Part shown: piece after piece, positions 36,737-47,272 of the stretch
Layout: every line of letters begins with the position of its first letter
Position numbering within the stretch: position 1 is the first letter of the stretch
Assembly (NCBI RefSeq): GCF_002911695.1
Contig: NZ_PQBS01000040.1
Location: 124,001-188,000 of the forward strand
DNA length: 64,000 bases
Source of the DNA: Gracilimonas amylolytica
GTDB lineage: Bacteria; Bacteroidota; Rhodothermia; Balneolales; Balneolaceae
Reading direction: 5' to 3'
The notes under the pieces: generated by a model
Seen by the model: only the letters and a program-made list of their open reading frames with translations
Told to the model about the DNA's origin: nothing
Databases searched by the model: none
Program-made: the position numbers and the translations under genes

Positions 36737-38468
36737 ACTGAAACACTTCTTTTTCTTACTGCTTTTAACTTTCGGTTTTTCCGGGCTTACCGTTGCTCAG
36801 GACATTCAGGTAGATGCCGAGCTTTCCGAAACCAATATCTTTAATGGCGAGCAGGTCAGGCTGGAAGTCAGTGTCAGCGGCAATGCCATGGGGTCTGTTC
36901 AGCAACCTGAATTACCGGAAATCGACGGCCTTCGCTGGTTACGCGGAAGCACCTCCCGTGGTACGCAATACACCATCATTAACGGTAAACCATCTGTGAC
37001 GTATACCTACGGGTACGTGCTTATTGCTCAGTCGCCGGGGGATTATACTTTACCCCCGATCACCATTACGGTTGAGGATAAAACCTACCAGACAGACCCT
37101 ATTCCCTTCACGGTTCTTGACCCGGCTTCACTTGAATCGGGTGATGCAGAAAGAGCTCCTGATATTTATGTCAGGGTTGAACCGGATACCAAAGACCCGG
37201 TGGTTGGTCAACAGGTTGTGGCTGATGTCGTTCTGTATTTCAAAAACGGGGTAGAGGTTTCTTCGTATCAACCTACACCGGGCTGGAAGGCTGAAGGATT
37301 CTGGAAAGAAGAACTTAATTATCCGCAGCGGGCACAAACATCTTCAACCATTGTAAACGGAGTCAGGTATCAAAAAGCCCGGCTCATTCAGTATGCCCTG
37401 TTTCCTACCAAATCAGGTGAATTGACCCTGAGTCCATTTGAGATCACGGTTTCAGTTCGTTCACGCCGCAGCTCGGCCGACCCATTTGGCTTTGGATTGA
37501 ATCAGGAGCGTATGACTCTTCAATCGACACCGGTAACACTGAATGTGGAAGGCCTGCCTGAACTGAATAATGCTGAATTTATCGGTGCGGTGGGTGACTT
37601 TGAAATTACCCGAACCATCTCTACCTCAAGTGCCCTGGTTGGAGAAAGCATTGAGATCAATACTCAGGTATCCGGAAAAGGTAATATTCCATTGGTGAAT
37701 AAGCCTGATTACGAGCTACCTGAAAGCCTGGAGCGATACAATCCTGAAGAGTCCTCAAATATAGAGCGCAACGACCGGGAGATAACGGGCAGTCGTAATT
37801 TCAGGGATATTGTCATTCCCCGCAATGAAGGGGATTACACCATTCCGGCAACCAAAGTGGCTTATTATGACCCATCGCGATCTGATTTTGTGATCGTGAC
37901 CCTCCCGGAACTGACTTTTCGGGCAGAACGCGATCCTGATGCACCTCTTCTCACCGAAAAAGATCTTCGGTTCAACGTAAAACCAATTACCGGATTAGCC
38001 AGCTGGAGTAAACCGGAAGTAAAACCACTTCATGAGCGGGTTCTTGTTTGGATGATGATCATTTTCCCGATCTTGCTAACCGCAGGTGCTTATGGATTCA
38101 AGAAATACCATGACAGAATGCAAACTGATTCTGCCTTTTCAAGATCAAGGCGAGCGACTGACAAAGCGAATAGCACTCTGGAAGAAGCCGACCAAACGAA
38201 TGATATCAAAGCCGGCTATCATTTGATCGACAAGGCACTCACCCAGTTTATTACCGATAAACTGAACCTGCCCCCGGCCGGTTTATCACACGATCAACTG
38301 ATGGAAGCTGTTGAGAAGTTTAATGACAGGGAATTGAACGACCGGCTGCGAAAGATTCTGAATAAATGCAAAACCATTGCCTATGCCCCAAATGCCACGC
38401 AAGAATCTTTGACAGCAGACATAGAAATAACTCGCGAGATCATTAAAAAAATAGGTAAGCTTTCATGA
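36720..38468 (+). CDS. batD: BatD-family protein
   Basis: 582 residues from the ATG at 36720, chosen since a signal peptide follows (MKRIGRLKHFFFLLLLTFGF..., near VAQ). The BatD ectodomain shows DIQVDAELSETNIFNGEQVRLEVSVSG and TYGYVLIAQSPGDYTLPPITI, repeated immunoglobulin-like domains and one transmembrane helix (about 458-475) before a cytoplasmic tail. BatD forms part of the Bat membrane complex of Bacteroidota. It overlaps batE by 4 bp (ATGA). Confidence 0.9.
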   Translation: MKRIGRLKHFFFLLLLTFGFSGLTVAQDIQVDAELSETNIFNGEQVRLEVSVSGNAMGSVQQPELPEIDGLRWLRGSTSRGTQYTIINGKPSVTYTYGYVLIAQSPGDYTLPPITITVEDKTYQTDPIPFTVLDPASLESGDAERAPDIYVRVEPDTKDPVVGQQVVADVVLYFKNGVEVSSYQPTPGWKAEGFWKEELNYPQRAQTSSTIVNGVRYQKARLIQYALFPTKSGELTLSPFEITVSVRSRRSSADPFGFGLNQERMTLQSTPVTLNVEGLPELNNAEFIGAVGDFEITRTISTSSALVGESIEINTQVSGKGNIPLVNKPDYELPESLERYNPEESSNIERNDREITGSRNFRDIVIPRNEGDYTIPATKVAYYDPSRSDFVIVTLPELTFRAERDPDAPLLTEKDLRFNVKPITGLASWSKPEVKPLHERVLVWMMIIFPILLTAGAYGFKKYHDRMQTDSAFSRSRRATDKANSTLEEADQTNDIKAGYHLIDKALTQFITDKLNLPPAGLSHDQLMEAVEKFNDRELNDRLRKILNKCKTIAYAPNATQESLTADIEITREIIKKIGKLS

Positions 38469-39226
38469 ATATCAGATCCCTGATTGTAAGCATCGGAATA
38501 CTGATTTTAAGCCAAAACGTGTGGGCACAACAAGGCAGCTTTGATCAGGCAAATACATTGCTTGAAAACGGTTCACCTATGGAGGCCATGAGTGCCTACA
38601 GAAATGTTGAAAGCAGTGGGTCTGTATCAGGAGCGCTTTATCTGAATATGGGCATAACCGCCATGCAACTGGATTCGCTGGGGCTGTCTAAGTTTTATTT
38701 TTTAAAAGCCAAAGAGTATTCAACTACCCAACAACAAGCAACTGAGGCATTAGAGTATGTGAACTCACAGTTCAGCCGGCAATCTGCTATTCTACCAAAA
38801 CTGCCCTGGGATCGAGCCATAGATTGGATCAATAATCAACTTTCAGCCTTTGGATTATTTTTGATAGGCTTTTTACTGACACTGTCCGGTTTATCACTCT
38901 TATATCTTGGGTGGTTAGACAAGGTGCCACTCAGTAAAACCTTCTCCACTCAGCTTACTCTTATCATCATCGGTTCATCCCTGGCGCTTTTAGCTTTTTA
39001 TGCAGATTACGTCAACCAACGATACGATGAAGCTGTTTTGATCTCGAGTTCGCAACGGGTTCTGGAGTCCCCTGATGAAAACAGTGCCTTGGTAAGTATT
39101 GCTTATGAGGGCTATGATCTAACCGTTGATCAATGGGAAAGTGAGCAGGCTGAGGAATGGGTGTATGTCAGGTTGGGCAACGGCCAATATGGGTGGACAA
39201 AACCCGCTGGAATCAAAACACTTTAG
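38465..39226 (+). CDS. BatE-like protein (TPR and SH3-like)
   Basis: 253 residues. A signal peptide is followed by TPR-like repeats (about 25-100), two transmembrane helices (about 135-155 and 160-178) and a C-terminal SH3-like domain (VDQWESEQAEEWVYVRLGNGQYGWTK). This matches BatE, the last gene of Bat operons. The cluster ends here; no BatA, BatB, MoxR or DUF58 gene is in the window. Confidence 0.85.
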   Translation: MNIRSLIVSIGILILSQNVWAQQGSFDQANTLLENGSPMEAMSAYRNVESSGSVSGALYLNMGITAMQLDSLGLSKFYFLKAKEYSTTQQQATEALEYVNSQFSRQSAILPKLPWDRAIDWINNQLSAFGLFLIGFLLTLSGLSLLYLGWLDKVPLSKTFSTQLTLIIIGSSLALLAFYADYVNQRYDEAVLISSSQRVLESPDENSALVSIAYEGYDLTVDQWESEQAEEWVYVRLGNGQYGWTKPAGIKTL

Positions 39227-39311
39227 GCCTTTGATAAAAAAGAACTACTCCCGATTATTCTTTATTTTCAGATAAATAAGCTAAAAAAATTCATTAACAG
39301 GTATTAAGACC

Positions 39312-40688
39312 ATGAGTAAAACTCAAGACTATATTGACCAGCACATAGATCGTTTTTTAACTGAATTATTTGAACTGTTGCGCATCCCAAGTGTCAGCAC
39401 CGATTCTGATAAGAAGGGTGAGGTCGAAAAAGCTGCTCACTTTCTGATCAATCAGCTGGAGGATCTTGAGTTAGATACCGTTAAAAAATTTGAGACACCC
39501 GGCAATCCTATTGTGTATGCTGAATATTGTCCACATGATGACAAACCCACGGTTTTGATCTACGGTCACTATGACGTTCAGCCATCTGACCCTGATGAGC
39601 TCTGGAATACTCCTCCTTTTGAGCCCACCGTTCGAGAAGGAAACATTTATGCTCGCGGCTCAAGTGATGACAAAGGTCAGTCTTATACACACATCAAAGC
39701 GGTTGAGTCTTTCAGAAAAACCGGAACCGAATTACCGGTCAATGTAAAATTCATTTTAGAGGGTGAAGAAGAGATCGGTTCACCTAACCTGATCCCATTC
39801 ATTGAGGAACACAAAGACATGCTCGCGTGCGACATGGTCCTGATCTCTGATACCGCCATGTTTGCGGAAGATCAGCCTTCCATAACCTATGGCCTGAGAG
39901 GACTCGCCTACATGGAAGTGGAAGTGGTTGGACCAAATCGCGACCTGCATTCAGGTGTGTATGGCGGAGCGGTTGAAAACCCGGTGAACGTGTTATGTGA
40001 AATGATCGCCAAGCTGAAAGATGAAGATGGCGTAATACAGATACCGAAATTTTACGACAAGGTTAAATCACTGACCAAAGCCGACCGTGATGCATACAAA
40101 CAGCTCCCTTTTGATGAAAAAGCTTACAAAGAATCACTGGATATTGATGCGGTTCACGGTGAAAAAGGATACAGCACCCTGGAACGCGCTTCTGCCCGCC
40201 CAACACTGGATGTAAACGGTATCTGGGGTGGTTACACTAAGGAAGGAGCCAAAACGGTACTGCCTTCCAAAGCCAATGCCAAGATCAGTATGAGATTGGT
40301 TCCGGATCAGGATCCAAAAGAGATCGCTCAATTGTTCACTGAATACTTTCAGTCACTGGCACCTGATACTGTAAAAGTGAAAGTATCAGAACATCATGGT
40401 GGACATCCATCCGTTACTGATCTTGATTTCTATGGACTGAAAGCCGGTGCACAGGCATTTGAAGATATCTACCACGAGGAAGTCTTGTTTTCACGTGAGG
40501 GTGGCTCCATTCCTATCGTATCCGATTTTAAACGGGTACTTGGTGTTGAATCCATTTTAATGGGCTTTGGCCTCACCAGTGATGCTATCCATTCACCAAA
40601 CGAAAAATTCGCACTCAAGGATTTCCACAGAGGCATTAAGACCTCAGCCAGGTTCCTCGAGATCTTACCGGAATTCGCTGACAAATAA
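39312..40688 (+). CDS. M20-family dipeptidase
   Basis: 458 residues. Metal-binding motifs are visible: YGHYDVQPSDPDELWNTPPFEP near residue 78, GSSDDKGQ, and the catalytic EGEEEIGS near 150, with EHHGGHPS and GFGLTSDAIHSPNE later. This matches M20/M25/M40 dipeptidases (carnosinase-like), cytosolic zinc peptidases; no signal peptide is seen. Confidence 0.93.
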   Translation: MSKTQDYIDQHIDRFLTELFELLRIPSVSTDSDKKGEVEKAAHFLINQLEDLELDTVKKFETPGNPIVYAEYCPHDDKPTVLIYGHYDVQPSDPDELWNTPPFEPTVREGNIYARGSSDDKGQSYTHIKAVESFRKTGTELPVNVKFILEGEEEIGSPNLIPFIEEHKDMLACDMVLISDTAMFAEDQPSITYGLRGLAYMEVEVVGPNRDLHSGVYGGAVENPVNVLCEMIAKLKDEDGVIQIPKFYDKVKSLTKADRDAYKQLPFDEKAYKESLDIDAVHGEKGYSTLERASARPTLDVNGIWGGYTKEGAKTVLPSKANAKISMRLVPDQDPKEIAQLFTEYFQSLAPDTVKVKVSEHHGGHPSVTDLDFYGLKAGAQAFEDIYHEEVLFSREGGSIPIVSDFKRVLGVESILMGFGLTSDAIHSPNEKFALKDFHRGIKTSARFLEILPEFADK

Positions 40689-40722
40689 GATCAGCGATTT
40701 AGGCAAGTTCTACTACACTCTC

Positions 40723-42204
40723 TTAGATCTCCTGCTCGATAACGATGGGCGAACCGGTTTCAAAATCGTATAAGGTCAGGCGCCGGAGGTTGTAGTAACC
40801 TGTCCAGTAATTTCGAAGAGCCTGAATGTAACTGCGCCGGGCACTGTCTTTTTCGTTTTGAGCAATGAACAGGTTGGTGACATCGATCTTACCGATCAGG
40901 TAACGATTTTTGGCCACATCATATCGGCGTTCAGCGATCTCATCCGATTTTTGAGCCAGCTCTACCTGACTTTGAAGTTGCGAAAATTCACGAACCGTAC
41001 TTCTTACATTCAGGTCAAATTGCAGTTTTTGATAAGTGATCGTATTCGCCGTAGCAGCCTGTTGGTTTCTTGCGGCCTGAATTTCTGCCGTATTTTTCCC
41101 CCAGTTAAATATGGGGATCTGAAATCCCACTGAAAAGAACTGCCTGTTTTGGGGATCCTCATATAGCCGGTCAAAATCTTCTGAAGTTTGGTTCAAACCA
41201 TAGCTTGCCTGTATGGTTGCCGAGAAGCCTGCCGCTTTTTTGGCCTGATCATAAGCCTGATTTGCCTGTATCTCACTCAGCTGAAATTCCAGGGAGGTAC
41301 TGTTATTTTCTTGTGCCAGCTCAAGAGCTTTATCTACATCAATATTCAATTCAGGAGCTTCTTCAGGGGCTATGACTTCAATGACCACATCATCCGGAAT
41401 TCCCAATAAAGCCTTGAAGTTTTCTTCAGCCCGCTGGAAGTTTAATGTGGCTGTGGTCAGTGAGGTTTCAGCATTTCTTAGCTGCAATTCACTTTGAAGC
41501 AGATCATTCTCAGCAATACTCCCTACCTGATAACGTCCCTGTGAAATATTATAGATCGAGTCGTTTACCGTGACGTTAAATTCTGCCACTTCTACATTGA
41601 TCTTTGCCAGCAGAAAATCAAAAAAGCTTTGAGTAGTGCTGAAGGCAAGGTCTTCCATATCTTCAACATACTGCTTTTGTGCGATCTGATATCTAAGCGG
41701 TTCTGTTCGGTGCCTCCACTTTAAACTGTTAAACTGGAACAACGGCTGACGGTACGTGGCCACCAGGGGAGTACTTTGCCATAAGTAAGTATTCTCACCT
41801 TCAAAAATCCCCAGCCTTGTAATCCCACTTGAAAGCGACAGATTACCTCCGGTTGGCATAATGCTTTGCTCGATACTCAGATCAACAGACGCCTCTGATT
41901 GTGTACGGGATGAGAACGTAACTGTACCATCATCCTGCACATTCGAAAATATGGACTTGTTGTAGTTTGGGGCATCACCACCCAGGTTCAGGCTTGGCAA
42001 CAGGTCTGCCCTAAATGACCGGTACCGCCATTTGGCTGAGATCAGCTCAAAATTAGCTGCTCTTGCTAAAGGACTCGATTCCTTAGCTATTTCAATACTT
42101 TCTTCAAGTGTCAGAGATCTTTGTGGCTGATCTTGTGCCTGACTTTCCGTATAAAACAGTACGGATAGAATTAACGTCAGATATACTAAAAATGATTTAT
42201 TCAT
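40723..42204 (-). CDS. TolC-family outer-membrane efflux protein
   Basis: 493 residues from the ATG at 42204, chosen because a signal peptide (MNKSFLVYLTLILSVLFYTESQAQ) follows. The two long OEP repeats have SLTLEESIEIAKESSPLAR, SELQLRNAETSLTTATLNFQ and VAKNRYLIGKIDVTNLFIAQNE. It is the outer-membrane channel for the adaptor and permease encoded just upstream; the start overlaps the permease stop by 8 bp. Confidence 0.93.
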   Translation of the reverse strand: MNKSFLVYLTLILSVLFYTESQAQDQPQRSLTLEESIEIAKESSPLARAANFELISAKWRYRSFRADLLPSLNLGGDAPNYNKSIFSNVQDDGTVTFSSRTQSEASVDLSIEQSIMPTGGNLSLSSGITRLGIFEGENTYLWQSTPLVATYRQPLFQFNSLKWRHRTEPLRYQIAQKQYVEDMEDLAFSTTQSFFDFLLAKINVEVAEFNVTVNDSIYNISQGRYQVGSIAENDLLQSELQLRNAETSLTTATLNFQRAEENFKALLGIPDDVVIEVIAPEEAPELNIDVDKALELAQENNSTSLEFQLSEIQANQAYDQAKKAAGFSATIQASYGLNQTSEDFDRLYEDPQNRQFFSVGFQIPIFNWGKNTAEIQAARNQQAATANTITYQKLQFDLNVRSTVREFSQLQSQVELAQKSDEIAERRYDVAKNRYLIGKIDVTNLFIAQNEKDSARRSYIQALRNYWTGYYNLRRLTLYDFETGSPIVIEQEI

Positions 42205-43567
42205 GGCGTAATGCGTGTACAGGATCATGTTTTGCAGCTCGTTTTGCAGGGTAGTAACCAAATACCACACCGATCAAAACAGCTACTCCGAATGATATGA
42301 ATATTGAAATTGGTGTTACGATAGTGGCAATGTCGGCTGTTACCTCGATCACATAACTGAAAGCCAACCCTAATACGATTCCGAGAAAACCACCGGTGAT
42401 ACTGATCGTGAGTGCTTCCGTTAAAAATTGCAGTTCTATATCTTTTTTCTGGGCTCCAACGGCCATTCTCACACCGATCTCACGGAATCGCTCTACCACA
42501 GACGCCAGCATGATATTCATGATACCGATACCGCCAACGATCAGGGAAATGGATGCAATGGTAGAAAGTACGATGTTGAAAATACGTTTGGTCTGCTGCT
42601 CCTGCTGCAGTAATTGTTCCGGTACAATGATCTCGAAATCGACCACATTATTATGTCGCCTTTTCAACATACGCGACAGGATCTCAGCTATGGTACCGCT
42701 GTATTTGGTATCCGTCACCTTGACGATGAGCCGGTCAAGTTGATTATAATTTCCATCACCTGCATCACCGGATGAACTACCTCCACTTGAAAAGATCATC
42801 ATTCCGCCCCCCATTACCACTGTTGAGCCACCACCCTGCTGCAGATCATTCGAGGTTACAACCGCTCTGTTTTTAAATCTCAGCAATACTGTTGAAACTG
42901 GTGCATATATGTCCAGATTAAAATTCCTGATCCCCAGATTCTCAATATTTTCTGTGGAGACTTCCTTTTTTTCTAAAACACCCACAACTGTCAGCCACAA
43001 ATGCCCCACTTTGATCTTTTTACCGATCGGATCCTCTCCGGCAAAAAAGCGGGTTTTAACATCATAACCGATCACACAGACCGGGTCAGCTTCGTTTATC
43101 TGTACTTCACTGAAATTACTGCCCTCAATAACCTCAAAGTTACTGATATCAAAATAATCTGTATTTACACCAACCAGTTTACCCGTTCGCATTCTGGCTT
43201 CACGAATAAAATTGGTTTCGTAAACGATCTCGGGACTCAGTTTTTCTACCTCAGGAACTAACTCTCTGATCGTGTTAAGATCCTCCATGGTCAACCCCGG
43301 AGAGAACTTTGTTGATTGTTGCTGTTCCTCACCCTCATTAACGGACCCTTGCCTTTGTTCCACAACCGGCTGAACGATCACATTGTTGGTTCCAAGCAAC
43401 TGCATTTGGGTCAACACCTCTTGCTGGGCTCCGTTACCGATAGCCAGCATTGCGATCACAGACGACACTCCAAAAATGATCCCCAAAGAGGTGAGGAATG
43501 CCCTTAGCTTGTTACGCTGAATTGCCTCAAGGGCAATATCAAAGTTGTATAAAATTTTCTGTAGCAA
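42197..43567 (-). CDS. MacB-type ABC transporter permease without ATPase domain
   Basis: 456 residues. An N-terminal helix (NKLRAFLTSLGIIFGVSSVIAML) is followed by a MacB-type periplasmic domain (about 45-320, including a Gly/Ser-rich insert GGGSTVVMGGGMMIFSSGGSS) and three FtsX transmembrane helices. MacB normally has a fused or neighbouring ATPase; none is here, so it must be encoded elsewhere or be shared. Neighbours are the adaptor (8 bp upstream) and TolC. Confidence 0.9.
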   Translation of the reverse strand: MLQKILYNFDIALEAIQRNKLRAFLTSLGIIFGVSSVIAMLAIGNGAQQEVLTQMQLLGTNNVIVQPVVEQRQGSVNEGEEQQQSTKFSPGLTMEDLNTIRELVPEVEKLSPEIVYETNFIREARMRTGKLVGVNTDYFDISNFEVIEGSNFSEVQINEADPVCVIGYDVKTRFFAGEDPIGKKIKVGHLWLTVVGVLEKKEVSTENIENLGIRNFNLDIYAPVSTVLLRFKNRAVVTSNDLQQGGGSTVVMGGGMMIFSSGGSSSGDAGDGNYNQLDRLIVKVTDTKYSGTIAEILSRMLKRRHNNVVDFEIIVPEQLLQQEQQTKRIFNIVLSTIASISLIVGGIGIMNIMLASVVERFREIGVRMAVGAQKKDIELQFLTEALTISITGGFLGIVLGLAFSYVIEVTADIATIVTPISIFISFGVAVLIGVVFGYYPAKRAAKHDPVHALRHE

Positions 43568-43575
43568 AATGAGCC

Positions 43576-44835
43576 TTAGTTTGAAGTGATCGCTTCTTCC
43601 AGATATAGTTTGTCTATTCCGGAGGTGTCTTCCGGAACCGATAGGTAGATAATGTCATCCAGATTTAAACCACGGTGTACCACCACTTCATTTTCATTCA
43701 TAAGACCAAGGTCCACTTCCTGCATAACCGCAGATAACCCTGATTGCTTAAAGACGAAGCTGGTAGAATCCTGAACATGAATGGTCTCTAAAGGCACGAA
43801 CATGGCATCATTCATTCGATCTACAATGATACGGTTGCTTGTGGTCATGGCCGGCCTCAGAGTCGAGTCAGTTTCACTGATCTCAACCACTACTTCATAT
43901 ACTTTAGAGTTGGAACCTGATCGTTGTTCACCAATATTTGCTACACTCGTCACATTTCCCGTCAGGGTCTTATTCTGAATGGCATCCAGCCCAACGATCA
44001 CATTCTGTCCGGTTTGTACTTTTTGGACATCCACTTCATTAACATAGGTCACCGATTCCATTACTGAGAAATCCGGCAGTTCTGCCACGGTAGGATTCCA
44101 GGCACTGATCTCACTGCCTTCAGATATTTTTGAACCGTTACCGGTTCTACGATAGATGATCATACCATTGGCCGGAGCCTGCACGGTAAATTCAGTCATC
44201 AACTCTCGTATTTTATTCACTTCATTTTGCTCTTCCTGTAGGTCTGCCTCCACTTCGCTCATCTGTGCTTCGGCCTGTTTGACCTTGGTCACATAATTCT
44301 TTTTTTCCTGCTCTAATTGCCTGTGTGCCTTGTCCAGGTCAATTTCAGCCTGACGCTGTACGGCAGGAGATTCATACTTGGACTGATCAAGGGCAATTTG
44401 TCTTTCTTCAAGAGCATATTCCAGATTGATGAGGTTATCCCTGGCCTGAGATAAAGTCAGAGTGCTATCTAAAGATACCTGTGTTACCTGTGACTGCGCC
44501 TGTTGAAGTTCAAGCATGGCGTCCTGTAATCTGCCCGTTATTTCCGAACGGTCCAGTTCAGCTACAAAATCTCCCTTTTCCACAATGGTTCCTTCCGGAA
44601 TAAGCCTTTGGATGGTCAGGTTAAATAAACGAACATCTCGCCCGCCCTGGGGACCACGGATCTCAACTGAGTTTTTGGCTCTCAGTTCTCCGGTTGTGGT
44701 CACATCAACCACGAATTCCCCTGATTTTGGTGTTGTGGTCAACACCACCGAGTCTTCGCCTTCGCCACCAAGCAGCATCCAACTCAATAATAACAGTGCA
44801 ACAGCACTTATAGGTATCCAATATTTTTTCTTCAT
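43576..44835 (-). CDS. HlyD/MacA-like periplasmic adaptor
   Basis: 419 residues. One N-terminal membrane helix (about 4-24) precedes a membrane-fusion core: EIRGPQGGRDVRLF, a long coiled coil (LRDNLINLEYALEERQIALDQ region, about 100-210), then VQAPANGMIIYRRTG and VVVEISETDSTLRPAMTTS. It links the MacB-like permease to the TolC channel encoded downstream in the same operon. Confidence 0.92.
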   Translation of the reverse strand: MKKKYWIPISAVALLLLSWMLLGGEGEDSVVLTTTPKSGEFVVDVTTTGELRAKNSVEIRGPQGGRDVRLFNLTIQRLIPEGTIVEKGDFVAELDRSEITGRLQDAMLELQQAQSQVTQVSLDSTLTLSQARDNLINLEYALEERQIALDQSKYESPAVQRQAEIDLDKAHRQLEQEKKNYVTKVKQAEAQMSEVEADLQEEQNEVNKIRELMTEFTVQAPANGMIIYRRTGNGSKISEGSEISAWNPTVAELPDFSVMESVTYVNEVDVQKVQTGQNVIVGLDAIQNKTLTGNVTSVANIGEQRSGSNSKVYEVVVEISETDSTLRPAMTTSNRIIVDRMNDAMFVPLETIHVQDSTSFVFKQSGLSAVMQEVDLGLMNENEVVVHRGLNLDDIIYLSVPEDTSGIDKLYLEEAITSN

Positions 44836-44999
44836 ATCTGAAAGTCTAATTTAAAAAGAAAGGAAGGTAATGTATTCCCGGACCTCTCAATATACTATAA
44901 ATTTAGTTTTACAATTTCGTGTAAATCTAATTCACCGGTTAGATACTTTGTTCACGAAAAACTTTTACCCCGGTTTATTAAAAAATGCAAAATAGGGAT

Positions 45000-47222
45000 C
45001 TACTCATTTTGCATAAGTACATCCCCAAAAGAGATCTCCTCTGCCGCAAGTATCATCAAAGTGGTTGGCATATCATGTAACCATTCCTGAACCTCTGTGT
45101 AGTGAGACGCGAAATGATCATCTGGTTTAGCCATCCCCATAAGCACAAGATCCGCATCCTGAGAGGACTCGTGGATAATAGATTTAAAGCTTCTGCCATT
45201 TGATACAATGATTTCCGGGATGGCGCCGGTTCTTGCCTTCTCGATCAGCTCAACAAGATTTTGTTTGGCATCTTCTGCGGCATTCTCAGAGTCTACAACC
45301 ATTTTCAGCCTGATCTTAGCATTCCACCACGAACGGCTACTGGCAAGTAAATAGGCAACCATCATCATGAGCCCTCCATTTCCCTTCAAGCCACCCCACC
45401 AAACGTCAATGATCTCTTTATCGCCGAACCCATTGTCTTTGTCATCGTGCACAACTATCACGTTTCTGTTCATGTCATAGAAGTCTGAGATCATTTTACA
45501 ATACCTTTCTCTTAGCTCCTCGTTCTCACTATCCCCTAAAATGATAGTATTGGGAACCAATGCACCAAGACCATAGGACCTGACTAACTGTTCAGAACCT
45601 TCGAAAGCATCATTGGCAGTGGTTACACGAACCAATGCCTGAACGCTTCGTTTTGATAGGAATTCCCGAATATTTCCTTCCATTTTCGTGATCTGCGTTG
45701 TGGTAAAGTTTTTACTGGTCAGTACAGTGGCAACAGTCATCAGTCCCCGATTGTGGGTAAGGGCAAGACCAAAGTCAATTAGGTGCCATCTTTTTGTTGG
45801 AGCACCGGATAATACCAATGGATTTGGCCGCCAGGTTTTCGCCTCTTCATTCACCCCCAGGTGAAACAGCCCCATCCGGGTTATGGCCATCCAGATCCCT
45901 CTTCTCACATCACCCCAGGCTGACTGTAACTCTCTTCGTTCCAGCCATATATAGATCAGGATCACAAAAATAAAGGCAACGCTGGTCGCCACCGCATTTA
46001 TCAAAAACATCACGGAGATACACCCAAGTGCACCTAAAATGGAAAAGGCCCAATGCACCTTGAACTCAGGTCGGAAGGAGGGGCTTTTTAGTAATCGCTC
46101 TATCCCGGCTGTAATATTGAGCATGCCATATGTCGTTAAAAAGAACATAGTGAGGATGGGAGCTATTAAATTCAGGTTGCCAAAATATACGGCTGTAAGT
46201 GCAATGACCAAGGTGACTATAGTCCCAAGTCGTGGAGTATCTTCGGCTCCTTCTCCCTTGCCCAACCAGCTTAGCCAACGGGGCAGAACCTTATCCCTGG
46301 CCAGGGCCTGAAGCACCCTGGGGGCTCCCAGTATACTTCCCACGGCACTTGAAAGCGTGGCTCCCCAAACACCGATCAGGATCGCATCCCCCCAATATGA
46401 AATCTTTCTCATGATCAGCGGATCCTCGATCAGTGTCATAGCATCTGCTCTGTTAGCAAGAATGATCGGAAGCGTCATATAGATCAGATAGCCTACTCCA
46501 ATAGCATAGAACGTACCCTTTGGAATCGATCTTTTAGGATCTTTTAGATCCCCTGACATGTTAACCCCGGCCATTATACCGGTTACCGCCGGAAAGAAAA
46601 CGGCGAATACCACCCAGAATCCCGCAGAATTCTCCGGGGAAGCTCCCCATAATTCAATATTCGATTGCTCGACTGGGCTGCCAAAAAATAAGGACAGCAG
46701 TGAAAGCACGATCCCAAACATGATAAAATATTGGGCCCTGATAGCCGCTTTTGCCGATACCAGAGCTAAACCGGCCACACCTACGGTTGTCACTAATCCG
46801 ACTGTAGTAATGTTCAATTCCGGAAAAACACCAACAACACTTTCTGAAAAACCTATGGTGTATAAGGCGATCGAGAGGGCCTGCGCCAGGTACAGCGGGA
46901 TTCCGATAGCACCGCCGGATTCTATACCAAGCGACCTGCTTATCATGTAGTAAGCCCCGCCTGTACGTACGCGCTGGTCGGTTGCGATCGAAGCAATGGA
47001 AAGAGCTGTCAAAAACGTGATCGCTGTTGAAATGGTCACGATCAGGAGGGTACCGATCAGACCAACGTTTCCTACCACCCACCCAAACCTCAGGTACATG
47101 ATAACACCTAAAATGGTGAGGATAGATGGTGTAAATACACCCCCAAATGTACCCAAGCCGGTTTCAGATGATTTTAGAACCTCTTCTTTGTCTGGGAATA
47201 GCTTCTTTATTCTATTATTCAT
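45000..47222 (-). CDS. SLC12-like cation-chloride / amino-acid permease
   Basis: 740 residues. About twelve transmembrane segments (residues 20-430) carry APC-fold signatures (TFGGVFTPSILTILGVIMYLRFGWVVGNVG, GTLLIVTISTAITF). The soluble C-terminus (about 450-740) resembles the SLC12 tail (VATVLTSKNFTTTQITKMEG, IDVWWGGLKGNGGLMMMVAYLL). SLC12 proteins carry Na-K-Cl or K-Cl, though bacterial members may be amino-acid transporters. No operon partner. Confidence 0.9.
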   Translation of the reverse strand: MNNRIKKLFPDKEEVLKSSETGLGTFGGVFTPSILTILGVIMYLRFGWVVGNVGLIGTLLIVTISTAITFLTALSIASIATDQRVRTGGAYYMISRSLGIESGGAIGIPLYLAQALSIALYTIGFSESVVGVFPELNITTVGLVTTVGVAGLALVSAKAAIRAQYFIMFGIVLSLLSLFFGSPVEQSNIELWGASPENSAGFWVVFAVFFPAVTGIMAGVNMSGDLKDPKRSIPKGTFYAIGVGYLIYMTLPIILANRADAMTLIEDPLIMRKISYWGDAILIGVWGATLSSAVGSILGAPRVLQALARDKVLPRWLSWLGKGEGAEDTPRLGTIVTLVIALTAVYFGNLNLIAPILTMFFLTTYGMLNITAGIERLLKSPSFRPEFKVHWAFSILGALGCISVMFLINAVATSVAFIFVILIYIWLERRELQSAWGDVRRGIWMAITRMGLFHLGVNEEAKTWRPNPLVLSGAPTKRWHLIDFGLALTHNRGLMTVATVLTSKNFTTTQITKMEGNIREFLSKRSVQALVRVTTANDAFEGSEQLVRSYGLGALVPNTIILGDSENEELRERYCKMISDFYDMNRNVIVVHDDKDNGFGDKEIIDVWWGGLKGNGGLMMMVAYLLASSRSWWNAKIRLKMVVDSENAAEDAKQNLVELIEKARTGAIPEIIVSNGRSFKSIIHESSQDADLVLMGMAKPDDHFASHYTEVQEWLHDMPTTLMILAAEEISFGDVLMQNE

Positions 47223-47272
47223 TCCCAGACTTCCTGAAATTGCACAAAGTAAACCCTATTGAACTGCTATAT

